This document shows positions 7,832-16,502 of a stretch of 64,000 bases of DNA, piece after piece. Position 1 is the first letter of the stretch. Each line of letters begins with the position of its first letter. Source of the stretch: Serpens sp035497915. Its GTDB lineage: Bacteria > Pseudomonadota > Gammaproteobacteria > Pseudomonadales > Pseudomonadaceae. Location: assembly GCF_035497915.1 (NCBI RefSeq), contig NZ_DATJCS010000011.1:1-64000 (forward strand). Reading direction: 5' to 3'. A program made the position numbers and the translations under genes. The notes under the pieces were generated by a model. The model was not told the origin of the DNA and searched no databases. It worked only from the letters and a program-made list of their open reading frames with translations.

Positions 7832-8872
7832 TCAACGGCGCAGCGCGGGTAGCAGGTTCACCAGGCTCGCCGGCAGCCGGTGCCGCAGCCGGGTGGTGAG
7901 CGGGCCACGGTGTTTCTGATACAGCAGGCCCAGGGCGATGACGCCGAGGCCGATCAGGCTAAGGACGACGGGAAACAGCAGGGAGTTCTTGAATACATCA
8001 TGGGCCAGCCAGGTCAGGTAACCGGCCACGCCGAGCCCGCCGAACACCATGAACATCGGTCGGCGCAGCAGGATCGCGCAGGCCATCAGCCCCAGGTTGA
8101 TCAGGCAGTACAGCGCCTTGCCCCAATGACTGTCGCTCTCCATCAGGCTCAGACCACCCCAGAAGGCCAATAGCCCCGCGAGGTAGCCCCAGAAGGCGAA
8201 ATCGCGCGGGAAGCGCCCATCCACCAGCAGGCTGGCCAGCAGTAACGCCAGACCGAACCAGAACGATACGTCGCGGCGCTCTTCCCAACTGAAGGACTCG
8301 CCATGCAGCAGGGCGGTCAGGTCCATGGACAGAAACCAGAGCGCCAGGGCGATGGGCATGACGATGAAGGGGAAGGGCAGCAGGCGCAGCATCAGCAGGC
8401 CGACCAGCACTGTGGCCAGCTCCATGGCCAGCCAGCCGTCACGGATGTAGCGGTAATAGTCGTTGAAGGTGTCCGGGTCGTCGGCCAGCGGCCCCAGGCC
8501 GGTCAGCCGCTGCAGGGCGAAGACCGCCAGCGGTGTCAGGCTGACCGCCACGGCGCCCAGCAGGCCGCCGGGAATCGGCTGGCCGCGGCGCCAGAGCAGA
8601 TGGCCGCCGAGGGTGAGCAGTGCGATATAGAGCAGCGAGACGCCGAACAGCGCCGCGTAGCCGATGCGCATCCAGGCTTCAGTGAGCAACCAGCCGAGGG
8701 CGGCCATGATCAGCAGCGCGCCGAAGTAGAAGGCCACATGGGCCAGTTGCAGCGAAGGACGCCGGGCGTCCTGCGGCTGCAGGAAGGCGAGCAGGGCCCG
8801 GGCCTGCTCGTCGCGCAGAATGCCCGCCGCCACGGCGCGGGCCAGGTCCTTGCTGTCGACCTCGATGGCCAT
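7832..8872 (-). CDS. DUF2157-type multi-pass membrane protein
   Basis: The 346-residue protein starts MAIEVDSKDLARAVAAGIL, followed by a short cytoplasmic helical segment (about residues 10-45). About ten hydrophobic spans then follow, beginning VAFYFGALLIMAALGWLL. This architecture matches proteins with a DUF2157 domain, whose function is not established. The ATG at 8872 has an AGGAGG ribosome site; longer upstream frames lack one. It lies 23 bp after rhlB on the same strand and could be cotranscribed with it. Confidence 0.65.
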   Translation of the reverse strand: MAIEVDSKDLARAVAAGILRDEQARALLAFLQPQDARRPSLQLAHVAFYFGALLIMAALGWLLTEAWMRIGYAALFGVSLLYIALLTLGGHLLWRRGQPIPGGLLGAVAVSLTPLAVFALQRLTGLGPLADDPDTFNDYYRYIRDGWLAMELATVLVGLLMLRLLPFPFIVMPIALALWFLSMDLTALLHGESFSWEERRDVSFWFGLALLLASLLVDGRFPRDFAFWGYLAGLLAFWGGLSLMESDSHWGKALYCLINLGLMACAILLRRPMFMVFGGLGVAGYLTWLAHDVFKNSLLFPVVLSLIGLGVIALGLLYQKHRGPLTTRLRHRLPASLVNLLPALRR

Positions 8873-8895
8873 GCGCGACCTCCTTGTCGGCGGGA

Positions 8896-10359
8896 TCAGT
8901 GCTTGCGCGGCACCGGCTTGAGCAGCTCGTCCGGCGGCGTCTCGCACTGGATCTTGCGGCCGATCAGCGTCTCGATGGGCGGCAGGGCGAAGGCGTCGTC
9001 CTCCCCGGCGAAGCTGATCGAGGTGCCGGTGGCGCCGGCGCGGCCGGTGCGGCCGATGCGGTGCACATAGTCGTCCGGCACTTCCGGCAGGGTGAAGTTG
9101 ATCACGTGGCTGATGCCGTCGATGTGGATGCCACGGCCGGCCACGTCGGTGGCCACCAGCACGCGGATGTTGCCCTCACGGAAGCCTTCCAGCACCTTGA
9201 TGCGCTTGTGCTGCGGCACGTCGCCGGACATCTGCGCGGCGCTCACGCCGTCGCGGGTCAGGCGTTCCTCGATGCGGCGTACTTCATCCTTGCGGTTGGC
9301 GAACACCATCACCCGGCTCCAGTCGTTCTGGGTGACCAGGTTGTAGAGCAGCTTGTACTTGTCCTTGCTGGCCACGGCATAGACGTGCTGCTCGACGGTC
9401 TCGCTGGCGACGTTTTCCGGCTCGATCTCGACGATGGCCGGATCGACCGTCCACTGGCCGGCCAGGTTCATCACGTCGTCGGTGAAGGTGGCGGAGAACA
9501 GCAGGGTCTGGCGCTCGCCCTTGAACGGGGTCTGGCGGATGATCTGGCGTACCTGGGGAATGAAGCCCATGTCCAGCATGCGGTCGGCCTCGTCGAGCAC
9601 CATCACCTCGACCATGTCCAGGTGCACCTCGCCACGCTGGTGGAAGTCCAGCAGGCGGCCGGGGGTGGCCACCAGGATGTCGCAGAAGCGCTTTTCCAGG
9701 CCCTTGAGCTGCTTGTCGAAGTCCATGCCGCCGACAAAGTGCATCACGCTCAGGCCGGTGTACTTGGTCAGATCCTCGGCGTCCTTGGCGATCTGCACCA
9801 CCAGTTCGCGGGTCGGCGCGATGATCAGCGCGCGCGGCTCGCCCATGTAACGCTCGCGCGGCGGCGGGGTCTGCAGCAGCTGGGTGATGATCGACACCAG
9901 AAACGCGGCGGTCTTGCCGGTGCCGGTCTGGGCGCGGCCAATGGCGTCCTTGCCCCTGAGGGTATGACCCAGTACCTGCGCCTGGATCGGCGTGCAGTAG
10001 GTGAAGCCCAGATCCTGGATGGCGTGCATCAGTTCCGGGGCCAGCGGGAAGTCGTGGAAACGGGTCTTGCCTTCGACCGGCTCGACCTTGAAGTCTTCCG
10101 GGTTCCAGGGCGCGGCGGGCGCCTTGGGCTTGCGCGGCGGGCGCTCGCGGCGCGGCTTGTCGGCTTCCGGCGCGGCCTGTTGCGGCTGTTCGCTCTTGGC
10201 GGCGCGCGGCGGACGGCTGGTGCGGGTCTCGTCGCGGGGCGGGCGGGGCGTCTTGGCACGCGGCGCCTGGCCCTCGGGGGCATTCTGACGCTCGGGGGCG
10301 GTGGGCGTTGCGGCGGGTTCTTCACCCTTCTTGAACATGTTCTTGAGTGCTTTGAGCAC
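8896..10359 (-). CDS. rhlB: DEAD-box ATP-dependent RNA helicase RhlB
   Basis: The 487-residue protein has a long basic, Pro/Ala/Arg-rich N-terminal extension (about residues 1-110) starting MLKALKNMFKKGEE. The helicase core follows. Motif I is AQTGTGKT, Ia is PTRELVVQIA, II is DEAD (VMVLDEADRMLDMGF), III is SAT, V is ATDVAGRGIHI and VI is HRIGRTGRAG. The Q-motif segment DLGFTYCTPIQAQVLG precedes it. This arrangement fits pseudomonad RhlB, the RNA-degradosome-type helicase, more than RhlE, which has a C-terminal extension. It is downstream of the carboxylesterase on the same strand, with a hairpin in between. Confidence 0.85.
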   Translation of the reverse strand: MLKALKNMFKKGEEPAATPTAPERQNAPEGQAPRAKTPRPPRDETRTSRPPRAAKSEQPQQAAPEADKPRRERPPRKPKAPAAPWNPEDFKVEPVEGKTRFHDFPLAPELMHAIQDLGFTYCTPIQAQVLGHTLRGKDAIGRAQTGTGKTAAFLVSIITQLLQTPPPRERYMGEPRALIIAPTRELVVQIAKDAEDLTKYTGLSVMHFVGGMDFDKQLKGLEKRFCDILVATPGRLLDFHQRGEVHLDMVEVMVLDEADRMLDMGFIPQVRQIIRQTPFKGERQTLLFSATFTDDVMNLAGQWTVDPAIVEIEPENVASETVEQHVYAVASKDKYKLLYNLVTQNDWSRVMVFANRKDEVRRIEERLTRDGVSAAQMSGDVPQHKRIKVLEGFREGNIRVLVATDVAGRGIHIDGISHVINFTLPEVPDDYVHRIGRTGRAGATGTSISFAGEDDAFALPPIETLIGRKIQCETPPDELLKPVPRKH

Positions 10360-10411
10360 GGTGATCTCGATCGCTGGTTAAGGAATGAACGCCGGCAGTG
10401 TAAAGCAAGAC

Positions 10412-10429
10412 GCCCTTCGGGCGAAGGGC
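10412..10429 (-). terminator. Candidate terminator hairpin after the carboxylesterase
   Basis: GCCCTTCG and CGAAGGGC form an 8-bp stem with a two-base loop between the carboxylesterase stop and the rhlB start. On the minus strand it is followed by a weak T-rich run (GTCTTGCTTT). Confidence 0.5.
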
Positions 10430-10467
10430 CATGCCAAGGCTGGCTTGACGGGATTCTCAGGTGCGGC

Positions 10468-10525
10468 TTGTGGGGTGGCGCTTCCGGTTCAGCGGCCTGC
10501 GCTGGCGTAACGCCGGCCCCACAGA
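10468..10525. repeat. Partial REP doublet, family A
   Basis: A CTTGTGGGG end and an inverted CTGGCGTAACGCCGGCCCCACAG end are about 58 bp apart. Only the second palindrome is well preserved. Confidence 0.6.
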
Positions 10526-10538
10526 AAGGCTGGCCGTG

Positions 10539-11198
10539 TCAGGACAACCGTTCCTGCAGCCACTGGCCGATCGCCTCGATCTCCGCCAGGCAGACTTCGT
10601 GGCCCATCGGGTATTCGCGCCACTGCACCGGCACGCCGCGTGCGGCGAGGAAGTCATGGGCGGCGCGGCCGAGGAAATAGGGCACCACCTCGTCACGGTT
10701 GCCGTGCAGACAGAGCACCGGCACGGCGCTGTGACTGGCCTCCAGTTGCAGCGCCGCTTCGAAGGTCGGCGCGTAGGTGGACAGCGCCAGCACGCCACCC
10801 AGCGCGCCCTGCCAGCGCAGAAAGGCGGTGTGCAGCACCACGGCGCCGCCCTGGGAGAAGCCGGCCAGGAAGATGCGCGCGGGATCGATGCCGCTGTCGC
10901 GCTGCGCCTCGATCAGGCGGATCACCGTCTGTGCCGAGGCTTCCAGTTGAGCCTTGTCGATGGTGCGGCCATCGGCGCCCATGCTGAGGATGTCGTACCA
11001 GCTGGGCATCGACCAGCCGCCATTGATGGTTACCGGCTGGCTCGGCGCCTGGGGCAGCACGAAGCGGGTGGTGTGCAGGGATTCCTGCAGCTGTTCGGCC
11101 ACCGGCTCGAAGTCGAAGCGGTCGGCGCCCAGGCCATGCAGCCAGATCACGCAGGCATCGGCGGGCTGGCGGGAAGGGAGGATCAGCGGCTCGGTCAT
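10539..11198 (-). CDS. Carboxylesterase (alpha/beta hydrolase, phospholipase/carboxylesterase family)
   Basis: The 219-residue protein resembles the Pseudomonas EstB-type carboxylesterase family. VIWLHGLGADRFDFEPVAEQL forms the oxyanion region, FLAGFSQGGAVVLHTA carries the nucleophile Ser in G-x-S-x-G, LHGNRDEVVPY carries the acid Asp, and YPMGHEVCLAE carries the catalytic His. There is no signal peptide, so it should hydrolyse short-chain esters in the cytoplasm; the natural substrate is unknown. The ATG at 11198 gives the usual family length; longer upstream extensions are Arg/Pro-rich and out of character. Its neighbours, rhlB and the aap operon, match P. aeruginosa order as I recall it. 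Confidence 0.85.
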   Translation of the reverse strand: MTEPLILPSRQPADACVIWLHGLGADRFDFEPVAEQLQESLHTTRFVLPQAPSQPVTINGGWSMPSWYDILSMGADGRTIDKAQLEASAQTVIRLIEAQRDSGIDPARIFLAGFSQGGAVVLHTAFLRWQGALGGVLALSTYAPTFEAALQLEASHSAVPVLCLHGNRDEVVPYFLGRAAHDFLAARGVPVQWREYPMGHEVCLAEIEAIGQWLQERLS

Positions 11199-11313
11199 GG
11201 TGGCTCCAGGTCGGTGCGGGTGCCCCGTTCGGGGGCGTGCCGGGCGACAGTCCCGGCGTGATGTTCGGGTGGCAAGGATACGCCGCTGGCGCCTTTGCGG
11301 GTAACCACCGTTC

Positions 11314-11329
11314 TGGTACGGCCCTTGCT
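11314..11329 (+). promoter_or_regulatory. Candidate sigma-54 (-24/-12) promoter of the aap operon
   Basis: TGGTACG-N4-TTGCT matches the consensus TGGCACG-N4-TTGCW at all but one fixed position, with GG and GC ten bases apart as required. It lies about 185 bp upstream of aapJ in the 314-bp gap between the carboxylesterase and aapJ, which holds no other gene that I can see. Some pseudomonad amino-acid uptake operons are known to be RpoN-dependent, so the location makes sense. No activator site was identified. Confidence 0.55.
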
Positions 11330-11512
11330 CTGCAGGCAGGGGGCCGGGTGACTCCGGCCGGAGAGGGGATTCTGGTCGGGCGTGGTTTGCCAACTAGACT
11401 GCTGAGCGAGGTTTGCACGGATAACCGTTAACGCCGCCATTCAATCGTTCGAACAACCAGGGAATGGTGTGTGCCGAGAATCCAACACAATAAAAAGCAA
11501 CCGGAGGTTCGA

Positions 11513-12541
11513 ATGAAAAGGCTCAACTCCATGCTGGCCGCGCTGAGTGCCGTTGCGCTGCTGGGTGCGGCGGGCGCGGTCCAGGCCGGCGCCACCCTGG
11601 ATGCGGTAAAGAAGAAGGGCTTCGTGCAGTGCGGCGTCAGTGACGGCCTGCCCGGGTTCTCCTATGTGGATGCCCAGGGGCGTTATCTGGGCATCGATGT
11701 CGACGTGTGCCGGGCCGTCGCGGCAGCAGTGTTCGGCGATGCCGGCAAGGTCAAGTACAGCCCGCTGACCGCCAAGGAGCGCTTCACCGCCCTGCAGTCC
11801 GGCGAGGTCGACGTGCTGTCGCGCAACACCACCTGGACCAGTTCGCGCGACTCGGCCATGGGTCTCAATTTCACCGGCGTTACCTACTACGATGGCCAGG
11901 GCTTCCTGGTGAACAAGTCACTCGGCGTATCCAGCGCCAAGGAACTGGACGGCGCCACGGTGTGCATCCAGGCCGGCACCACCACCGAACTGAACCTGGC
12001 CGACTACTTCCGCGCCAACAACCACAAGTACACCCCGATTACCTACGACACCTCGGACGAAAGCGCCAAGTCGCTGGAGTCCGGCCGTTGCGACGTGCTC
12101 ACTTCCGACCAGTCGCAGCTGTATGCCCAGCGCATCAAGCTGGCCAAGCCCGACGATTACGTGGTGCTGCCCGAGGTCATCTCCAAGGAACCGCTCGGCC
12201 CGCTGGTGCGCCAGGGCGACGAGGAATGGTTCGACATCGTGCGCTGGACCCTGTTCGCCATGCTCAATGCCGAGGAACTGGGGGTCGACTCGAAGAATGT
12301 CGAGCAGATGGCCAAGAGCGCCAAGAACCCGGACGTTGCCCGCCTGCTGGGTGCCGAAGGGGAATATGGCAAGGACCTCAAGCTGCCCCGCGACTGGGTG
12401 GTGCAGATCGTCAGGCAGGTGGGCAATTACGGCGAGGTGTTCGAGCGCAACATCGGCAGCGGCAGCCAGCTGAAGATCGAGCGCGGCCTCAACGCCTTGT
12501 GGAATCAGGGCGGCGTTCAGTACGCACCACCGGTGCGCTGA
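11513..12541 (+). CDS. aapJ: Amino-acid ABC transporter periplasmic binding protein (AapJ)
   Basis: The 342-residue protein has a Sec signal peptide (MKRLNSMLAALSAVALLGAAG, cleavage near VQA-GA at residue 24). A family 3 solute-binding fold follows, with VQCGVSDGLPGFSYVDAQG, GIDVDVCRAVAAAVFGD and RFTALQSGEVDVLSRNTTW. It captures polar L-amino acids in the periplasm for AapQM. The size and the WVVQIVRQVGNYGEVFERN end are typical of AapJ/YhdW. The ATG at 11513 follows a GGAGG site; an ATG 14 codons upstream would bury the signal peptide. It is the first gene of aapJQMP. Confidence 0.93.
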   Translation: MKRLNSMLAALSAVALLGAAGAVQAGATLDAVKKKGFVQCGVSDGLPGFSYVDAQGRYLGIDVDVCRAVAAAVFGDAGKVKYSPLTAKERFTALQSGEVDVLSRNTTWTSSRDSAMGLNFTGVTYYDGQGFLVNKSLGVSSAKELDGATVCIQAGTTTELNLADYFRANNHKYTPITYDTSDESAKSLESGRCDVLTSDQSQLYAQRIKLAKPDDYVVLPEVISKEPLGPLVRQGDEEWFDIVRWTLFAMLNAEELGVDSKNVEQMAKSAKNPDVARLLGAEGEYGKDLKLPRDWVVQIVRQVGNYGEVFERNIGSGSQLKIERGLNALWNQGGVQYAPPVR

Positions 12542-12640
12542 TCGCTGGCAGTCCGCCGCCCGCTGGCGGGCGGCGGTTCCCATCGTGCCCGCGCCGTGGC
12601 CCGAGTCGGGTGGCGGTGCAGGGCTTTCGAGAGAATTCCC

Positions 12641-13822
12641 ATGCCAGTAGCAACTTCTCCCGGGCGTCGCGGTTCGCTGTTGACCGATCCGCAGGCGCGC
12701 GCCTGGATCTTCCAGATCGTCGCGGTGGCAGCCGTGGTCGCCTTCGGCTGGTTCCTGTTCCACAACACCCAGGCCAACCTGCAGCATCGCGGCATCACCT
12801 CCGGCTTCGGCTTTCTCGATAACGCCGCCGGCTTCGGCATCACCCAGCACCTGATCGACTACCGCGAGAGCGACAGCTACGGCCGGGTGTTCTGGGTCGG
12901 CCTGCTCAACACCCTGCTGGTCAGCGTGATCGGCATCCTCCTGGCCACCCTGCTGGGCTTCATTCTCGGCATTGCCCGGCTGTCGTCCAACTGGCTGATC
13001 CGCCAGCTGGCCACCGTCTATATCGAGATCTTCCGCAACATCCCGCCGTTGCTGCAGATCTTCTTCTGGTACTTCGCGGTCATCGGCCCGCTGCCGGGGC
13101 CGCGCGACAGCCTGAGCCTGGGCGGCCTTATCTTCCTCAACAATCGTGGTGTGCAGATGCCGGCGCCGAGCGCCAGCGACGCATACGCGCCCTTCATGCT
13201 GGCGCTGCTGGCAGCCCTGGCGTTGGTGGTGCTGCTCAGCCGCTGGGCCCGGGCCAGGCGGCTGGCCACCGGCGCGCGCTTCCCGGTGTTCTGGGCCAGT
13301 CTGGCGCTGGTCGTGGCCATTCCCGGCGCCTGTGTGCTGCTGTTCGGCTCGCCGGTCAACTGGTCGGTGCCCGAGCTGCAGCGCTTCAACATCCGCGGCG
13401 GCTGGGTGGTCATCCCCGAGCTGGTGTCGATCGTCATGGCGCTGTCCATCTACACCGCCGCCTTCATCGGCGAAACGGTGCGCTCGGGCATCCAGGCGGT
13501 CAGCGGCGGGCAGACCGAGGCGGCTGCCTCGCTGGGCCTGCGCCCCGGCCAGGTCCTGCGCCTGGTGGTCATTCCCCAGGCCCTGCGGGTAATCGTGCCG
13601 CCGCTGACCAGCCAGTACCTGAACCTGACCAAGAACTCCTCGCTGGCGGCGGCCATCGGCTATCCGGACATGGTGTCGCTGTTCGCCGGCACGGTGCTCA
13701 ACCAGACCGGTCAGGCCATCGAGACCATGGCCATCACCATGAGCGTGTACCTGGCGATCAGCCTGAGCATCTCGCTGCTGATGAACTGGTACAACGCGCG
13801 CATCGCGCTGGTGGAGCGCTAG
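12641..13822 (+). CDS. aapQ: Amino-acid ABC transporter permease AapQ
   Basis: This 393-residue inner-membrane permease starts with a cytoplasmic tail and a first span at VAVAAVVAFGWFLF. It carries the family LNTLLVSVIGILLATLLGFILGIARLS segment. The EAA loop near the C-terminus (GGQTEAAASLGLRPGQVLRLV) docks the ATPase. An internal insert with extra spans between residues about 160 and 250 distinguishes AapQ-type permeases from the shorter HisQM. The ATG at 12641 fits the family start; its ribosome site (GAGAG) is weak. It is 99 bp after aapJ and two bases before aapM. Confidence 0.92.
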   Translation: MPVATSPGRRGSLLTDPQARAWIFQIVAVAAVVAFGWFLFHNTQANLQHRGITSGFGFLDNAAGFGITQHLIDYRESDSYGRVFWVGLLNTLLVSVIGILLATLLGFILGIARLSSNWLIRQLATVYIEIFRNIPPLLQIFFWYFAVIGPLPGPRDSLSLGGLIFLNNRGVQMPAPSASDAYAPFMLALLAALALVVLLSRWARARRLATGARFPVFWASLALVVAIPGACVLLFGSPVNWSVPELQRFNIRGGWVVIPELVSIVMALSIYTAAFIGETVRSGIQAVSGGQTEAAASLGLRPGQVLRLVVIPQALRVIVPPLTSQYLNLTKNSSLAAAIGYPDMVSLFAGTVLNQTGQAIETMAITMSVYLAISLSISLLMNWYNARIALVER

Positions 13823-13824
13823 CT

Positions 13825-14922
13825 ATGGATAACCACGTCTTCAAGCCCGATCTGCCCGCGCCAGCGCTGAGCGTGGGGCCGCTCGGCTGGTTGCGCGCCA
13901 ACCTGTTCTCCAACTGGCGCAACACGCTGTTGACCCTGCTCGGCCTGTACCTGGTCTGGCAGGTCGTGCCGCCGCTGATCGACTGGGCGTTCATCGAGGC
14001 CGACTGGAGGGGCGAAACCCGCGCCGACTGTTCCCGCGAGGGGGCCTGCTGGGTGTTCATCGGCGAACGCTTCGGTCAGTTCATGTATGGCTTCTACCCG
14101 CAGGACCAGCGCTGGCGGGTCGACCTCTGCGTGCTGCTGGCGGTGCTTGGGGCGGCGCCGCTGTTCGTGGCCGCGTTCCGTCACAAGGTGCGTTACGGGC
14201 TGGCGTTCCTGCTGGTCTATCCGCTGCTGGCCTGGTGGCTGCTGCACGGCGGCCTGCTCGGCCTGCCCAGCGTGCCGACCAGCCAGTGGGGCGGCTTGAT
14301 GCTCACCCTGGTGATCGCCGCCGTCGGTATCGCCGGCGCCCTGCCGCTGGGCATCCTGCTGGCGCTGGGCCGGCGCTCCGAGCTGCCGGCGATCAAGGTC
14401 ATCAGTGTCACCTTCATCGAGTTCTGGCGCGGCGTGCCGCTGATCACCGTGCTGTTCATGTCCTCGGTGATGCTGCCGCTGTTCTTGCCCGAGGGCATGA
14501 ACCTGGACAAGCTGCTGCGCGCCATGCTCATGGTGATCCTCTTCGAGGCCGCCTATATCGCCGAGGTGGTACGCGGCGGATTGCAGGCCATCCCCAAGGG
14601 CCAGTACGAAGCCGCCCAGGCATTGGGGCTGGGCTACTGGCGCATGACGGGGCTGGTGATCTTGCCGCAAGCCCTCAAGCTGGTGATTCCCGGCATCGTC
14701 AACACCTTCATCGCGCTGTTCAAGGACACCAGCCTGGTGATCATCATCGGCCTGTTCGACTTCCTCAACAGCATCAAGCGCGCCACTGCGGACCCGGCCT
14801 GGCTGGGCATGTCCACCGAGGGCTATGTATTTGCGGCGGCGGTCTACTGGATCTTCTGTTTCGGTATTTCTCGTTATTCGCAGCACCTGGAGCGAAGACT
14901 GGAAACCGGGCACCGGCATTAA
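13825..14922 (+). CDS. aapM: Amino-acid ABC transporter permease AapM
   Basis: This 365-residue permease partners AapQ. It has an N-terminal span (NTLLTLLGLYLVWQVVPPLI), a periplasmic loop with Cys residues (ADCSREGACWVF), and a C-terminal permease half. That half contains EFWRGVPLITVLFMSSVMLPLF and the EAA motif AIPKGQYEAAQALGLGYW. The start codon lies two bases after the aapQ stop, and aapP follows ten bases after its own stop, so translation is probably coupled. Confidence 0.93.
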   Translation: MDNHVFKPDLPAPALSVGPLGWLRANLFSNWRNTLLTLLGLYLVWQVVPPLIDWAFIEADWRGETRADCSREGACWVFIGERFGQFMYGFYPQDQRWRVDLCVLLAVLGAAPLFVAAFRHKVRYGLAFLLVYPLLAWWLLHGGLLGLPSVPTSQWGGLMLTLVIAAVGIAGALPLGILLALGRRSELPAIKVISVTFIEFWRGVPLITVLFMSSVMLPLFLPEGMNLDKLLRAMLMVILFEAAYIAEVVRGGLQAIPKGQYEAAQALGLGYWRMTGLVILPQALKLVIPGIVNTFIALFKDTSLVIIIGLFDFLNSIKRATADPAWLGMSTEGYVFAAAVYWIFCFGISRYSQHLERRLETGHRH

Positions 14923-14932
14923 GGAGCGGACC

Positions 14933-15700
14933 ATGACACAAGCAAGTACGCAGGCGGCGCCCGACGGGAAGCTGATGATCGAGATGGTCGACGTGAACAA
15001 GTGGTACGGCCAGTTCCACGTGCTCAAGGACATCAATCTTCAGGTTCATAAAGGTGAGCGCATCGTCATCTGTGGGCCGTCCGGCTCGGGCAAGTCCACC
15101 GCCATTCGCTGCATCAACCGGCTGGAGGAACATCAGGCCGGGAAGATATTCGTCGAAGGCGTGGAACTCACCCGCGATCTGAAGCAGATAGAAGCGATCC
15201 GCAGCGACGTGGGCATGGTGTTCCAGCACTTCAATCTGTTCCCGCACCTGACCGTGCTGCAGAACTGCACGCTGGCGCCCATGTGGGTGCGCAAGTTGCC
15301 GCGCCGCGAAGCCGAGGAAGTCGCCATGTATTACCTGGAAAAGGTGCGTATTCCCGAGCAGGCCAACAAATACCCCGGGCAATTGTCCGGTGGGCAGCAA
15401 CAACGGGTGGCTATCGCCCGGGCGTTGTGCATGAAGCCGAAGATCATGCTGTTCGACGAACCGACTTCCGCCCTTGATCCGGAAATGGTCAAGGAGGTGC
15501 TGGATACCATGATCGCGCTGGCGGAAAGCGGCATGACCATGCTGTGCGTGACCCACGAAATGGGCTTTGCGCGCACCGTGGCCAATCGGGTGATCTTCAT
15601 GGACCGTGGCGAGATCGTCGAACAGGCCGATCCGGAAACCTTCTTTCATCATCCCCAGAACGAGAGGACTCGCCTGTTTCTCGGGCAGATCCTGTACTAA
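14933..15700 (+). CDS. aapP: Amino-acid ABC transporter ATPase AapP
   Basis: The 255-residue ATPase powers AapJQM uptake. Walker A is GPSGSGKST, the Q-loop lies in VFQHFNLFPHLT, the signature is LSGGQQQRVAIARAL and Walker B is IMLFDEPTSALDPE. The switch His is in CVTHEMGFA. The sequence closely fits polar-amino-acid ATPases such as GlnQ and AapP. A GGAG site precedes the ATG at 14933. A strong hairpin terminator follows the stop. Confidence 0.95.
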   Translation: MTQASTQAAPDGKLMIEMVDVNKWYGQFHVLKDINLQVHKGERIVICGPSGSGKSTAIRCINRLEEHQAGKIFVEGVELTRDLKQIEAIRSDVGMVFQHFNLFPHLTVLQNCTLAPMWVRKLPRREAEEVAMYYLEKVRIPEQANKYPGQLSGGQQQRVAIARALCMKPKIMLFDEPTSALDPEMVKEVLDTMIALAESGMTMLCVTHEMGFARTVANRVIFMDRGEIVEQADPETFFHHPQNERTRLFLGQILY

Positions 15701-15724
15701 TTCCGCCGGGAAACCCGGAAAACA

Positions 15725-15751
15725 AAAACGCCAGCATTGCTGGCGTTTTGT
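15725..15751. terminator. Bidirectional intrinsic terminator between aapP and mvaT
   Basis: AAAACGCCAGC and GCTGGCGTTTT form an 11-bp stem with a three-base loop and have A and T tracts on the two sides. This suits termination of both aapP and the convergent mvaT. Confidence 0.9.
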
Positions 15752-15769
15752 TATGGCGCGGCGGATAAC

Positions 15770-16144
15770 TCAGCCGAGTACGGTCGCCCAGCCTTCCACT
15801 TCGTCAGAGCCCCACTTGGCCTTCCACTCCTTGAGGGTCTTGTGGTTGCCGCCCTTGGTCTCGATGACTTCATTGGTGTGCGGGTTGCGGTATTGCTTGA
15901 CCTTGCGCGCGCGCTTGGCGGCCGGAGCGGCCTTGCCGGCGGCACGGCTGGCGCGGGTCGAAGCGGGATCGAGAATGGCGATGATATCGGCCAGCGACTT
16001 GCCATATTGGCCCATCAGATCACGCAGGTTCTTCTCGAATTCGATTTCCTTCTGCAGCTTGCCATCCAGTTGCAGCGCCTTCAGGCGCTCCTGCAGTTCC
16101 TTGATGGCTTCTTCGGTGGCGCGGAATTCGGAAATAAGGGACAT
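15770..16144 (-). CDS. mvaT: H-NS-type nucleoid-structuring regulator MvaT
   Basis: This 124-residue protein is the pseudomonad counterpart of H-NS. It silences AT-rich, often foreign, DNA and controls many surface and virulence traits. The N-terminal coiled coil (MSLISEFRATEEAIKELQER to about residue 60) drives oligomerisation. A basic linker follows. The C-terminal DNA-binding domain holds the conserved RKVKQYRNPH, the AT-hook-like contact region, then ETKGGNHKTLKEWKAKWG and WATVLG. A GGAAAG ribosome site precedes the ATG. The adjacent purU agrees with P. aeruginosa gene order. MvaU/MvaV paralogues are similar, so the exact letter is inferred from context. Confidence 0.93.
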   Translation of the reverse strand: MSLISEFRATEEAIKELQERLKALQLDGKLQKEIEFEKNLRDLMGQYGKSLADIIAILDPASTRASRAAGKAAPAAKRARKVKQYRNPHTNEVIETKGGNHKTLKEWKAKWGSDEVEGWATVLG

Positions 16145-16185
16145 GGTTCTTTCCTGTATGGAAATGGGACGGGAGTCGTGGGCAA

Positions 16186-16214
16186 ATGATAGTCAGGCAA
16201 ATCCATCAAGTAAA
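16186..16214 (-). promoter_or_regulatory. Candidate sigma-70 promoter of mvaT
   Basis: Read on the minus strand, TTTACT and TATCAT are separated by 17 bp and lie about 42 bp before the mvaT ATG, in a clearly AT-rich stretch. Confidence 0.45.
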
Positions 16215-16502
16215 TGGAAAGTCTGCTCATGAATGAAGGTTTTATCGGGCTGGCTTCACATTATCGGGGCGCAAACATTGCAATCGTTTAGTCGTGTTCG
16301 AGCAACTCCGCTGTATTGATGGCTGGTATTCGACGAACGCCATAAGCGGTAATGCTCCGCTCGTTTAAATAATGGCGAGTTGCCGCTCAGGCTGGCGATG
16401 GCGGATTTCTGTCCGGCAGGCGGACGCGCCAGGCAGACGTGGCTATGCAGTCCTTCGCGGGGCTGGCTAGAATTGCCCCCTTTGCAATTCTGGAGCTCCC
16501 CC
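16215..16502. other. AT-rich non-coding region between mvaT and purU
   Basis: With the mvaT promoter segment this makes a 358-bp gap between divergent genes. It is much richer in A and T than its surroundings up to about 16380, as expected of a target for MvaT self-regulation. I see no ORF with a credible ribosome site. purU's own promoter should lie in the right part; a CTGGAG ribosome site is visible just before its ATG. Confidence 0.6.
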
